This document shows positions 1-13,572 of a stretch of 64,000 bases of DNA, piece after piece. The translations under genes and the position numbers were made by a program. The DNA comes from Wuchereria bancrofti (lineage: Eukaryota; Nematoda; Chromadorea; Rhabditida; Onchocercidae). How positions within the stretch are numbered: the stretch's first letter is position 1; every line of letters starts with the position of its first letter. The stretch is taken from contig SSBO01000003.1 of the NCBI GenBank assembly GCA_005281725.1, positions 8,151,621-8,215,620 of the forward strand. The letters run 5' to 3'. A model generated the notes under the pieces. It saw nothing but the letters and a program-made list of their open reading frames with translations, searched no databases and was not told where the DNA came from.

Positions 1-80
1 AAATTTGAACTAAATTTAAAACTAAGTCGGATTTAATCAAATTTTATATAAACTATGATTTTGGATGAGAAGACAAGGTG

Positions 81-103
81 AAAGAGAGAGAGAGAGAAGA
101 GAA
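81..103. repeat. GA-rich microsatellite
   Basis: A short (GA)n purine tract, the first of about ten GA or CT tracts in the window. Confidence 0.8.
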
Positions 104-920
104 GCAATCAAATTGTTTTTCATTTCAAATTTTTCCACCTTTATTATTTTACTAACAAATAACAAAAAGAAAAAAAAAAGGAACAAAAAGATGTTGAAGA
201 AACGAATGTTTTCAATAGCTAAATGAAAAAGACAAACAAACTATTCAAAAATGCTTGCTTTATATTTCAAAAGCTTTTTAGACTTTAAAAAGTTTCAAAT
301 ATTTTTCTTCTTCTTACTTTGTCAAATTGTTACCATTTGCTACTAATTTTACAATTTTGTTTCAGTTAAATAAACAACTTTTTTTTCTTGTAAAAAAAGT
401 AAAGAAAACAAAACAATTTATACATTAAAAAAAAAAAAACAGAAGTGTTGATAGCTGAGATAAACAATGATAATGCTAACATAACAAATGCTTATTTAAA
501 AATTATGAATAATTTTTTCTTTTTTATTTTTTAAGTCCCTTTTAAAGTTTCCCAATTTTTTCCATTTTTTTTTTAAATCCAAATTTTTTTACAGTTTTTG
601 ACAATTGATAGATGCATTTAAAATATGCAAAATCAGCAAATAATTTGAAATAATTATCAATATATTTTCTCACAATGATTTGTTAACTTATTTTACCTTT
701 TACAGCAGGTAAGACTGTCAATATTTGTAAAGTTTTAAAACATTGAAATTCTTTTTTTCGCTTTGCTATTATTATTTAAATTAATTTAATTTAATGATTA
801 TCTCTTAGAAACATTGCAAGTGACATATATAAATGTTCTAAATAATAACAAAAAGGATAAGTTTCATTTAATTTTATAAGTTATCAAAAAAAAAAAAAAG
901 CAAACAAATAAAAAACTTAA

Positions 921-997
921 AGGAGGAAGAAAGAGAAAGAAAGGATGAAAGAAAAAGAGAAAGGGTGAAAGAAAGAGAGAGAGAGAGGGAGAAAAAA
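921..997. repeat. Long purine-rich GA/GAAA tract
   Basis: About 77 bases, almost all purine on the + strand, mixing GAAA, GGAAGA and GAGAGA. It is an imperfect microsatellite with possible triplex-forming character. Confidence 0.7.
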
Positions 998-1208
998 CGT
1001 AATGCGCTAAAGCAATTTTTATTTTTTCATTTATTTAATCTCTTTTCTTTTTATTTTTTTGGAGTTGAAAAATTCCTACAAATATAAATGCATAAACGTA
1101 TGACAGGTGTGATAACAGCATACAGTAGCGTGTTCATTGCCAATACTTATTCTCCCTTTCGCTTTTTTTTTTTTTTTTAAATGCTAATTTTAATATTTTA
1201 ATATATAT

Positions 1209-1395
1209 ACGATAAATTATTTACATTTGCTTAAATTTTCAGTTCCTTTCAAGTAAACCAATATTAATAACATTAAATTTTATAATAATTTATATTCGTA
1301 AAATTACATATTTTATTTTTAGTGATACGATCACTATTCAAATGATAAATCTTTGAAATGATTTGAACACGATAAATTATTTACATTTGCTTAAA
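1209..1395. repeat. Pair of identical 27-bp direct repeats
   Basis: The same 27 bases occur at 1209-1235 and 1369-1395, offset by 160. They begin ACGATAAATTATTTAC and end TTGCTTAAA. The intervening sequence is not obviously repeated. Confidence 0.7.
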
Positions 1396-1408
1396 CATTT
1401 CCTTCTTT

Positions 1409-1426
1409 TCTCTTTCTCTCTCTCTG
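1409..1426. repeat. CT microsatellite
   Basis: A short (CT)n tract, the reverse-strand equivalent of the GA tracts in this window. Confidence 0.7.
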
Positions 1427-3479
1427 TGCCCAATTTCCCTCCTTTTGTATCGCTCTTTCAATTTGTTTTTTGCAGATGTTCAATTATTGATTAATTTAAT
1501 TTAAATTTAGTTCAAAATAGCAAAAATTTAAATTTAGAAACAAATGAAAATCTTTTCCTATTTATTCTTAGAGAAAAATAAAAACAAACAAAAAACACGG
1601 AATAATTATTACTTATAAATCAATTTTTGTAGTATAATAATTTAAATTACTTTTGATTTAATCCTCAGAAAAAAATATAAACTGGGCTTAAACTAAATTT
1701 AAAAAAAATGAACAAATACGCTTATTTGTTTTGTCACTATGCGACGTTATGGTCCACTCTTCCTTTTTTAAATTTAAGCGACAAAAAAATCGATGATGTA
1801 AAATTTAAAATTACAACAAAATCTTTTTGAAGTGAAATTTGAAAACATTTTAAAATTTAGTCAGTAAGAAAAACAAAGATAAGGAAATTTTTTAAGAGTT
1901 AATACTTATGAGATGAATATTTGACGACAATGTATTATCATACCAAATTCATCAAACTAATTGTAGCGCAAAACGAAAATTAAAGTAAAAACATAAATCA
2001 TTCATAAATAAAATGTGTAGTATGATAGTTTGAATTAATTTTATTTCAATTTTTTTTAAAGTGAAACAAAAAAAGAAGTTAGAAATTTAATTCAAAAAAA
2101 AAAATTAATTCATACCATTCGTTAAAATCATATCCAGTTATTCTTAAGGATAAGCAAAAAAGAATAGCTATCAGACATAAATGAAATTTATCAAACAACA
2201 TTTTTAATTGCTTTTATTTACATTTTTTAAAATTTAGAAAGAAATTAATTCATTTTAATTGATAAAGTTTGTAAATTAGAAATGTAATTGTAAATTTAAA
2301 AAAAATATTTCTTTTTTGCTAACAGTGGAAACGATCAATTGTAAAAATATGACAAAAAAAAAAAAAACTGAAAGAAAAGAAGAAAATAGATTTTTGCCAG
2401 TGAGAAAACAATGGCCATGAAAAATTCTTCTATTCCCATGTGAAACCAACTGGCCCAGTAGCCTAGTGCATTTTTAATTTTTTGTAGAATTTTTTAAAGT
2501 TAATAAATATTCTTTAACATTTTAAGCCATTGAATAGATTGATATTTGAAATTTTAAAGATCTATTTTATGTGACATCAAAAAAAAAAACAAAACAAGAT
2601 AAAATATTTTCCGTTTTCATCAAAATATTGTTTTTTTCTAAATTTTAAAAATTTAAACTTATATTTTTTGATTAATTGAGTGCAATTTCAGCGAAAAAAC
2701 AAAGCAAAAAAGCAAGTATTAATTTGTCAGAGATTTTACAAAATTTCATAAACTACCAATTAAAATGCAATAATTTTGATAAATAATATTTCCGGTGATG
2801 TTATCTACTTGCAAAATCACATTGCTATCAAATTATAAGCTATAGCATAAGCTTCAAATAATAAATTAATTAATCAATATGTTTGCTAGACAGAAAAGTA
2901 AAATACAAAAAATTTGTTTTACATAAAAAAAAAAAACTTTCTAAAGCTAAGAAATGAAAAACTTAAAAAATCCATTGCTTCACTGCTTTTTCTCTTCTCT
3001 TTTTTTCTTCTTCTTTGTTGTCATCATTCTATGTCATTTTTCATATTTCACACATTTAAAGCATAAAATAGACCAAATGTAAGTGTGTCACTTATCTTTT
3101 TGAAAATATAAATGAAAAAAAAAAAAAAAAAAACTTTGTTGCTTATAAAAACCAATTTTTCTGTTTTCATTCCCTTTCCCTCTCTTCTTCTTCTTCTTTA
3201 ACAATGCAAATTAAACTAGCCTTGTAAATCGCTTGGGAAAATATTTTTGTCAAACATTTCTGTCATCATGTCATTCTGAAAGTAAATTTTAAACATTTTA
3301 TGCTTTATGAAAACGATAAAATTTTAATGGCAAATTGAATTTTTTACAAATTTCAAAAGCAAATTTTACTTCATCAATACAAATAATGAATCATGAATTG
3401 AAGCATTGATATAAATATACATTTAATTTAATGTCAAATTTGATAAGTTATAATTTTTTTCTTAAGAAATTTGAATATT

Positions 3480-3690
3480 TGGAACATTGAAAATTCTGAA
3501 ACTTTATAACGTTTGAGATGAAATGAATTTGCAAATAAATTTAAAATTCGAAAACAAAAAAAAATTATGGATAGAAAGTTAGAATTTTTTCTCTAAATAT
3601 TGAAGATTTTTAACTTTATAACCTTAAAGATGAAACGAATTGCAAATAAATTTAATATTTGGAAACAAAAAAAAAAAAAAAAGATTGTTG
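3480..3690. repeat. Diverged tandem duplication of about 112 bp
   Basis: The stretch around ACTTTATAAC (3501) through GCAAATAAATTTAA and a run of A recurs about 112 bases later (ACTTTATAAC at about 3613). There are scattered substitutions and small indels. There are two copies, so this is a local duplication and not an array. Confidence 0.6.
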
Positions 3691-5591
3691 ATGAAAAACT
3701 TTTTCTAAACTATCCGGCTAGAAATGAATTTAAATAACACCGTGAATAAAATTTTTTTTAAAGAAATTTACTTCAAGAAATTTCTTCGTAATTTTAATAT
3801 TGAATTATCCAATTAATTATTCAATTATATGTTTATTAATTTTATAAGAGTCATATGTTATCAAACTCATTGCTCATGCAATCTTATAAATTTCTAACCA
3901 ATAACGAAACTTATAATCATTTAAATAAATGATAAATTTTAGTTAGAAACGTCCTGGATTAACTAAATTTTAAAATTACATAAATTCAGTTTATTTATGA
4001 AATGCTGAAATATGATAACATGAAAAAAAGATAAAGTAAACTCACTTTTTTTAAAAAAAGAACATTTAAAATTATGTGCAAAACCTTGGATTTTTTTTTG
4101 GCTTAATTGAAATATTGTGTAAAAGTTATTTAATTAAAGTAAGAAAATGAAAATGGAAAACATTGTTAGCATTGAAGGCTGATTGGTAGATTATTTTAAT
4201 ATTTTAATAGCTTAATTAGTTTCATTTCTCTTTTCTTTTTTAATAGCAATCATTATTTTACAGCAAATGCTAATGTTTATTACAAAATGAATTTTAAACA
4301 AAATTTTAATTTTTCAAAAAAAATTTTTATTTTTCAATGTTTGCCAAAAATTTTGGACAATTAATTCATACATTTAATTTAACTCATACATTTCATTCAC
4401 AAAATTAAATTTATTTTTACTTTTAAAATATACTTGTACTTATATTAAGTTAATTCAATAAAATATTAATTGAAAAAAAAAATTTATATGTGAAAGAAAA
4501 AGACGCGAAGTGAAATTGTTTACTTATAAGTAACAGTTGTAACAGCAAATATTTCACAATGCTCTCAAAATAAATGTTAGCAACGTTTGATAAATCAATG
4601 ATAAGGATGTAATCGATGATAAAATACCGATAAAATATATTACGACTGAAAACATTGAAATTTATGTCTTATTAAAAAGGAAGTTTTTTCAAACTGCTTA
4701 AAATCTCTTAGCAATTTGTATGCTAAAAATAAGAATGTTTAATTAATTAACGCAATTAATTATGGTGCAAAATTTTTGCACAATTTATAAAAAATTTTTG
4801 AAATATGTGCAAATCAAATGTCATATAATGCTTTATTAATATATCTAACAAAGTAAAATTTGAAGTTTGTGTTTTTTCAGATTTGAACTTCATAATATTT
4901 TTGCTTTACCGCAACTCAATCACTAAGCCATTTCATTGAAAAATTTAATCAATTTGAACAGTGATTAATGCCAAGCATAATTTATGCAAATATAAATTTA
5001 ACATTTAATTATAAATTTTCTTTGCAATTTTTGCAAAAAGAATTACAATTCACAAGAAATTACATTTTCTAAGTCTGTTTTAATTTATAATTTAGTAAAT
5101 GTCAAATTATTTTTACATTGAACATTTCACATGAAATAATCAACGTATTATAATTTAATTGTAATTAAAACTATTTCACATTTCAACTTTACCTATTTTA
5201 TTAATTTATGTATTAAAAATTATCGATTATTGCATATGTTATTGGATGTATTATTCGATAATACTATGAAAGCAAAATGATTTGTAAAAAAGGATATCAG
5301 AAATTTCCAATAAAAATTAATTTTATTTAATTACATGCGTATACATACGTGAAAAAGACGACTCAAATTGTATCTATCATTTTTCATTTTAATTGCTATC
5401 GTTAATAAATGATATTTGATTAATTCATATTTTTGTTCATAACAAATATATTGATTCATTGCATATGGTAAAGTAACAAATATTGCATGAAAAGTGGAAA
5501 TTAATATTTGTACTCAAATATCGCTTCTACTAATGTCGGATGTTAATTAAGATAAGCACACTTGTCAAGTAATTAGGGTCCCAATAATGGT

Positions 5592-6205
5592 GCAAATTCC
5601 GCATATCAGTTTATCATCATAGAAGCCGGAACCAAACTGTGATGCAAATGCCGCACATCACTATATCATCATGTTAGCCGGAATGCAAGCTGTAATGCAA
5701 ATTCCGCATATCAGTTTATCATCACATAAGCCGGAATCCAAACTGTGATGCAAATGCCGCACATCACTATATCATCACGTTAGCCGGAATGCAAGCTGTA
5801 ATGCAAATTCCGCATATCAGTTTATCATCATAGAAGCCGGAACCAAACTGTGATGCAAATGCCGCACATCACTATGTCATCATGTTAGCCGGAATGCAAG
5901 CTGTAATGCAAATTCCGCATATCAGTTTATCATCACATAAGCCGGAATCCAAACTGTGATGCAAATGCCGCACATCACTATATCATCACGTTAGCCGGAA
6001 TGCAAGCTGTAATGCAAATTCCGCATATCAGTTTATCATCATAGAAGCCGGAACCAAACTGTGATGCAAATGCCGCACATCACTATGTCATCATGTTAGC
6101 CGGAATGCAAGCTGTAATGCAAATTCCGCATATTAGTTTATCATCACATAAGCCGGAATCCAAACTGTGATGCAAATGCCGCACATCACTATATTATCAT
6201 ATTAT
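5592..6205. repeat. Higher-order tandem array: 52/53-bp units in a 211-bp four-unit repeat
   Basis: Twelve related units begin with GCAAAT at 5592, 5644, 5697, 5750, 5803, 5855, 5908, 5961, 6014, 6066, 6119 and 6172. Spacing is 52, 53, 53, 53 and repeats exactly, giving a 211-bp period. The units fall into four classes. Two begin GCAAATTCCGCATATCAG and two begin GCAAATGCCGCACATCAC. Within each pair, classes differ by a small block before AGCCGG or TTAGCCGG. Every unit carries CCGGAA, and eleven of twelve carry ATGCAAAT (the first has GGTGCAAAT). The second pair also shows 6-bp arms GTGATG...CATCAC. The array is clearly richer in G+C than its surroundings. The last unit degrades into flanking AT-rich DNA. 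Confidence 0.97.
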
Positions 6206-9200
6206 GACATTTCGTAATAATTAAAAAAATTTTAATTTGCAAGTTGTAAATGATTAATATGTGTAAAATGAATGTAATTTTCAATTTACTTTCTTTCTGG
6301 TAGTATTTTACTTATTAATATAAAAATTTCTGTCAAAAACAAAAAGATGAGAATTTATATTGTTAATGTGAATGAATTTTTAAACTATTAGAGCTTTAAA
6401 TAATACGGATGAAAAAAAAGTTCATCAAATTTATTCATGAAATGTTGACATAACTCATCATACACTGAATGACATTGCTTAATGTCAATGTAAATTAAAT
6501 TAAAAATAAGCAAGCGGAATGTTCACTTCTTTTTTCTTGCGTGGATTATTTATTTTAGGCCAAGGATATAACCAATGAAACTTATGCTATTCTTTTAACA
6601 ATTTAATGAAAAAAAAAGCTTTTGTTTTGTTGCAAAAATTTGGAAAAATGAAATTTTACATTGTTGAAATTTAGTTTTTCAGAAAAATATGGAAACGAAT
6701 TCTTTTTTTATTCTAAACTAATATTAAGTATTGATATTTTAATGTAAAGTTTTTCAGCAGTATCATATTGCATCTAATTATTTTCAATTTGATATGAAAA
6801 ATTTGATAGCTGCATGAATTTTAATAACTCTCTTCATTAATTAGATTGGAAAGCGTTGTTGTTGCGTATATTCTCTTCGGAGGAAAAAAGCTTTTATTTT
6901 GTCTTTTTTTTATAAAAAATTGAAAGAATGGAATTTCGTACTGTTAAATTTCAATGTATTTACATTTATCACTTTTAATGTATTTTAAAAAATTATAATT
7001 TTACATGGATTATTAGGTTAATACGATAAATTCATATCATAGTGTTATCATTTTTATCTTCATACAAGAGTTGATATGATGGAAATAATTAAGCTTGGCA
7101 TATCATTTTACAACAAATAACATGTGGTAGACAATTTTGTTTTTTGTGTAATAGAAAGTTAATGATTTTTACATGTATTTGAATTTTCACTGAATAGATT
7201 AAAAATTTTCAAACTGATATTGACATTTGAAGATGTACGCATCTGAAAAATATTTATCAAAATTTCAGCTTTTTTTATATTAAAAATTTTCGTAACCATA
7301 TGAATAATGAATTGTGAAATTTTTACATTTAAAACTATGACTAATACATTGAATATTTCCTTTCTTTTTTAAATTTATATCTCAGAAAAAATTTAGTTGG
7401 AAAAAGAGAAAATTTATGTCAGTTGTTTTCACTACTTTTTCTTCGTTTCAAATTGCTTTGCCAAAAATATTTCATGCAAAAAAAGGCTAAAAGATGAAAT
7501 TACAATTTGCCATGTAAATTTTACCATTGCTTATTTATCTCTTTTTTCCATCAAGATAATATCTCAGAAAAATTTTCTTCATATTAGATAACTAAAAAGT
7601 ATTAATGAGCCATCGAAAGTTAAAAATTAATTTCACTATTTAAAAGCTTTTGGCAAATTATTTTCTTAATTTATGCAAAGCTTGAATTAAAAATTTTCCA
7701 ATCTTATTCAATGGTTTAGATGGATTAACAGCTTGAATTAACATTTTACATATTATGAAAAGAAAAAAAAAATCCAACACTTCCATTCCATCTCATTATG
7801 ATTTTGCTATTTTTGACCTTTGATTTACAGTACTCTCACAATAGTTTTCGCTACTTTCATTTTAACAATTTACAGTAATTTTGCAGAGACTGCGATTACA
7901 GTAATCTTACAGTAACATCACATTAGCATGTCATAGCTTCAGTAAGAAAAGATTTATGATCATATTTATTCAATCATGACAAAAAAAAACTTATAAACAT
8001 TTCATTTCAATTCCCATTTTTTGTTTTCAATAATTTTTCCAATTTGTCAAATTCAACAATTCGTCATTTGACAATTCTGTTAAGAACATCTCAAATATCA
8101 CTGAGCCTATCAGTGACTACAAATGGCCTTCGTTTTCTCCTTTTTTTTGCTTTCCAAGTGAAAAATGGGCTGATTTCTCCTACTTCCATATCATTTTTTG
8201 AGCTTCGAACTTTTGCCATCAAATTTTGCCATAAAAAAAAAACACGATATTTGCTATATTTCGGATAAAAGAACAGGAGAGAGAAGAAGATAAAGAAAGA
8301 GAGAGAGGAACAAAGGTGACATGGAATTGAAGGTAACAAGTGATTTGGGGACAGAAGTTATTTCAGGGCTTAATAATCTCACTAAACAAAACAGTACGAT
8401 GATGGCAACTTTTGTAAAATGTCAATGTCATTTTAAAAACAGATTTGTAGCAGTTGAAATATATTTATTAAAATAATTAAATTGTTGAATATTATGCAAA
8501 GAAAACAGATTTTCTTTAAAAAATATTTGTAGAAAAAATTCTACAAATTATTAAAATTATAATGTGATTAGCATTCGAATTCTTTTCAAATTTTGAGTAA
8601 ATTAATCATTGATGCTTGTTGCCTTCATTTGTTTCACAGTTAGCTTACTTGAAAAATTTTTTAACAATAAATTTGATGTACTGAAATGAAAAATTATTGC
8701 TGATAAATTAAAATCAAACTTTCTTGTCATTTAATCGTATTCAGCATGATTTTCAATAATTTGCATAATTCAATTTCAAAATAATGTTTTTTTGAATTCA
8801 GTAAGTATTTCAAAATCAATAAAATATTTCACTGCAGCTTGATGAAGGCCAGATAAAACGACATATTTTAAAACATTTGTAAAAGTCTTATAAGTGAAAT
8901 TCCAATTATCCTACAAATCTGTTCATTTTTAAGCTTTACATGAAACTTCTGCAATTATAGCTCAATGACTGTAATTACAAATATAATTATTATGTTTAAA
9001 ATAAAAAATAAAGCTGAGAATTCGAAAATTAATGCAAATTAAAAATGCATTTTAACTTCTTTTGCAGGAAATGCAACTATAATTAAAAGTTTTTGCAAAC
9101 TGATACTTCATTTTAAAATCAAGTTTCACACTCCACTTCTTATAGTGAAAACATCAATTTAACTTTTCTATTTTTTCGTCCTATCATCAACCATCAAATC

Positions 9201-10264
9201 TAGCAAGTCCATTCAGATGTTTGCATATATAAAGCACTTCAAATTGCGCACTTCGTTTATTTGAAGCATAAATTTGCTTCATCTAAATTTCATCTTCCTT
9301 CAAGCAATCCTCGTTTTCTTTAAATTTAAATTTTCTTTTATTTGTTTACCTTTTGTTATTTTACATAGTTCATATTTTTCCTTTTCATTTTATACAAACA
9401 TTTCATTGCTTATTTCTAAACTCAGTTATTTCACAATCATCAAACTTATGATACAAGTTTGATCATTTTTATATTTGTTGTTGGTTGGTTTAAGTATGCT
9501 AAGTTAATTTAAAATGACCTTCTGTTTTCGATTTTACAAGGAATATTTTGTCCAAGTTAATAAACTTTTAACGAATAATAAAAGAAAGTTTATTGAATCT
9601 GATATCTGATAGATATGAACATTTTGAATTTTAACACTCTTTAATTAGTTCATATTATATTGGTTGATAATTTTAATGAGATTTTTTCCTGTCATTTCTT
9701 TATCATAAGCAGAAAATAAAAATAAATTAAAAATTTTGCATTTATTTATTCATTCTTTTTTTAACGACTGTCATAATTAATATTAAATTACTTCACTTTT
9801 ATTTTCTCAGTCAAACAATCTTTTAATCATTTATTTATTTAAATTTCTCTGAGATAATCTTTTTTGCTCACAGCAAGCAATTAATTTCCAGATGTGTTCC
9901 GACAGAGTCGAATAAAATTTGAACAGCAAAAAATTGTTTATATAAAAGTAATGTAAAGTAAACGGCTTTGAAATATCTCTCTTATCGTCCATAGTGTAAA
10001 TTTTAATACTGTTTAAAAATTCAAGTAAAATTACAATGTATTTCAATTTTCATCAATTTTAACCTTAATTATACTATTTATAAAAATTGATAGTTCATTT
10101 AAATATATAAAAAAACATACATACGAAGAAGATATAATTTCAAAGACAACAAGTTGTGATAAACTGATAGTTTATCAAAATGTCTACGCACATATATTAC
10201 TGGCATATTCTTTCCAAAAAATTCAAATTTATTCCAAATTTGTTACCTAAAATTTAAATTTATT

Positions 10265-10520
10265 ATTTAAAAAAATATGCGTTATTATTATCATTATCAT
10301 CATTATCATAATCATATCATGATCGCAGTTATGGTCATCATCACTATTAGTATCTTTTTACCCAAATTTATTGGATTATCATCTCTTTATCTTTTTCTAT
10401 CCGTTTTTCTTGATCACAATATTTCTAATCAAAAAGTTATCACCAACAGCGATCTATCCAGTTGACAGCTATCATATCATAATCAAATTATCATTATCAT
10501 CGTCTTTTTTCCTCATGCTT
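10265..10520. repeat. Cryptic ATT/ATC/CAT-rich simple sequence
   Basis: An imperfect pyrimidine-and-A patch built from TTATCA, ATTATC and CATCAT words. It gives an artefactual Tyr/His/Ile open frame. No fixed period is kept. Confidence 0.5.
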
Positions 10521-11235
10521 TTTCTCCTTTATCTTCTTGTGCTCTTTTTTTTTGATTAATGTTATTTGTAATCAAATGAAATATTTACATAAGATATCAG
10601 TAGAAATATTTATCTTATCATATACTATGCATATAATCTTTTATTACTTTACGGTCTTTTATTTTTTCGAAAAATTTTTCACGCTATTTAAATTTTATTG
10701 TTATTATTCATTGCTATTTTATCTTGATATGAAATAATTTATCGTCTTAACTCTTTCCTTAAATTATTCAATTACTGTCTAAATCTCTAATCGCTTTTTT
10801 TTTGAAATTAAATTTGCAAATTAAAAAGATTTCCGCCCTGCAAATGTCATTCAATTAGTGAAAAGAAGGGAAAAAAAGGAAGTGAAAGCGAACGAGAAAA
10901 TATCATTATCTTTAAGTTCAATTTGCAATTTAATTACATTTCAAACTATCAAAAACAAAAAAAAAAAGTGTCTTGGAAAGAAAAAAAAACTTCAAAAATA
11001 TTTTTAAATCATGCAATGCATTTTATATAATGATTTCCTTTCATTTTCAGTCAATTTAAATCTAATATTTCGAGAATTCTCATTTAATATATGATTTCTA
11101 TAAAAAGATTTTCACTATTTCAAAAGAAAACTCAAACATTTCTCTTCAGTTTTGGCTCATTTCGAAAAAAAGAAAGACGAATTTCAGAAGTAAGATTTGT
11201 AATCAAATAATAGTAAACGTCATTTTAATCACTAA

Positions 11236-11270
11236 GATAGAGAGAGAGAGAGGGAAAGAAAAAAACGAAG
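11236..11270. repeat. GA microsatellite
   Basis: (GA)n running into a GGGAAAGAAA purine tract. Confidence 0.7.
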
Positions 11271-11640
11271 AAAGGTAATTCTCTGTCATATCTTTTCTTA
11301 TTTTCTAGTAATTATTTAGATCTTTTAACATTTTAAGTTCTAAATTTAGCTAAGAAAATAATAAGCCTTTTTTCTTTGGAAGTAAGGATGGAACGCAATG
11401 TATAAAATAACATTTTTATGATTGAATAATTAAATTTAATGATTTATAGCAAAAGATTTGTTTGATAATTTTGAAAATAAAATGGGTTATAAAAAATTCA
11501 AAGGAAAAATTGAATTTTTATGAAAAATGAAAATCATTTCAGTAAAGAAGTTAATGTAAATTTTATTACTGCTCAAAACAACTTTTTCTTTTTTAGAACT
11601 TTTTAATTCCACAAATACAAATAAGTTGATCTTTTTGCAA

Positions 11641-11690
11641 GAGAGAGAGAGAAGGAAAGAGAAAAAAACAAGAAAGAAGGAGATTTAAAG
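11641..11690. repeat. GA microsatellite
   Basis: (GA)n followed by GGAAAGAGAAAA, the same pattern as the tract about 400 bases upstream. Confidence 0.7.
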
Positions 11691-11903
11691 AGACGGCAAT
11701 ACTTATTTCTAAATGTTATTCAATCTTTGCCCAAATGCAAAATAATAGCAACAAGAAAAATTTATTCTTTTTCGCTTTTTTTTTTTTGCTTTTTTTAATC
11801 TTTTCCTTCTCAGCATTTCAAATTATAATTTAATGAAAATTAAGAATTAAAATTAATTTAGTATAATTAAACTTAATCATATATCTAACTATTGTCATCT
11901 CTT

Positions 11904-11905
<2 letters not shown>

Positions 11906-11942
<37 letters not shown>
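11906..11942. repeat. CT microsatellite, the longest pure dinucleotide run of this type
   Basis: About 36 bases of uninterrupted (CT)n on the + strand, which is (GA)n on the other strand. Confidence 0.9.
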
Positions 11943-11947
<5 letters not shown>

Positions 11948-13572
11948 TCCTCCTTCCCTCTGTTTGTTATTAGCTTTCTCAGTCTTTTTTTTTCCATACA
12001 ATATTATAAATAAATAGCATACGAACGCCATTGATAAACTGGAATGAAATTTCAGAATAGTCTTTCTATTACTTAATTATTAGAGTAATCATATTTAATT
12101 TATATTATAAAATGTGATATTTGTTATCCAAAATGAATTTCATCATCAATATAATTAAATTAATTGATTGAATTAAATTTAAAATAAATTTAATTATTTG
12201 GATTTGAATTTACATCCTGGCGAAATATAGTGTACGATGAAAAAATAAATGATTTAATTTTCAGATAAATTATCACTCTTTTGATAATGATATGATATGA
12301 TTACTATTGGATGTAATTGTAAAGGATATTTGATAAATGCATTTGTTATGATTACAAATCATTCATTGGAATATTTTAAAATTTTGATTTTAACTGCTCT
12401 TATTTTTAATTGATAGTATGAAAGTGACAGATATGATAATTAATAAGGAATTTAATAAATGAATGTCATTGAAGCTGACATTCTTCACTTCATTTTTTTT
12501 TTTTTTGATTAATTTTCAAGTAGGCAAAAAAAAAAAATTCAAATGCTAATCCAAATGAGCAAAGAAAATAATCCAAATGCTTATCTCAGTCTAATCTAAA
12601 TGGGAATAGAAGTAATCAAATACTAATCTAACTGAATAAGGAAGTAACAAAATACTAATCTTACTGCTTACTTTTATTATAAATAAAAATAAATTTTTTT
12701 CAAAATCAAACAAACATTTTTAAATAAAACAAATATTAAATGTGAAAATGTAAAAAAAAAGTCAAAAAAAAGAACATGATTTATAGAAAATATTTGATGT
12801 TAGCAGTACTTTTTGATGTGCTAAAAATATTTATCGAATGCGAAAAAATTAAAGCTAGGACAATTGAAAAAATACTTCCTCTTTTTTTATTTAAAATCCA
12901 AAAACAAAACAAAAAAAAAAAGAAAAAAAAACAAATTGCTTCCAATTCGTTTACCCTAGGGATATGCGAAAGAAAATGGAAAAAATGAGAGAAAAAAAAA
13001 CGAAGCAAAATAAAAATAATGAATTTGAAAGAATAAGCAATTAAATAATAACAATTCTCTTACAATGAAATATTATTGAAATATACTTTCAAACTACAAA
13101 AGTAATTAACCTGAAATATTTTCCTTTTTTCGACACCTAAAATACGCTATACGCTCATTAGGAATGTAAAATAATTAGCCTAAAATATCTCTCTAACAAA
13201 AAATATAATTAATTAATTTAGTAATACATTACGAATGGTATAAATAAAATCAATTGAATTACTTAAGCCTAATAAGTAATTCTAATTTTGATTAAAATTT
13301 CAGCATTGCGTAATTTCAACAGAAAAATTTCAGCAATTCATTCAAAAAAAAAAAAACTGAAAAAGTCACTTTTTGTTTGATTTTTTTTTTGTCGAATAAA
13401 GTGAAACTTTGAAATGCTTAAGTAATACTTACTGTTTGCAACATTACATTTTCAATTGGCCAACAGTAAATCCACACTTTTTTTCATTTTTGTTCACAAC
13501 AGTAAGACAATTGTTTTGAAATTTATTTTTTTTTCTCTTTAAGTGCAAAAAATAATTTAAAAAAAAAACTCA

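Larger units (their letters stand above)
1..5591. other. Gene-free A+T-rich stretch
   Basis: No reading frame here looks coding on either strand, and I find no splice-flanked exon with recognisable protein content. The sequence is dominated by A and T homopolymers, short GA or CT tracts and small diverged duplications, listed separately. It ends at the tandem array that starts at 5592. Confidence 0.6.

Noticed and set aside
4..1516. 17-bp inverted pair (TTTGAACTAAATTTAAA at 4-20 and its complement at 1500-1516) as ends of a mobile element
   Set aside because: AT-only words of this kind are frequent here, the left copy sits at the window edge, and no target duplication or transposase frame is seen.
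5592..6205. CRISPR-like regular array
   Set aside because: Repeat and 'spacer' portions are both conserved between units, there are no unique spacers, and the genome is eukaryotic; it is a tandem minisatellite.
8044..8339. Overlapping open frames on both strands
   Set aside because: Ordinary length for AT-rich DNA, low-complexity product, no splice context and no recognised domain.
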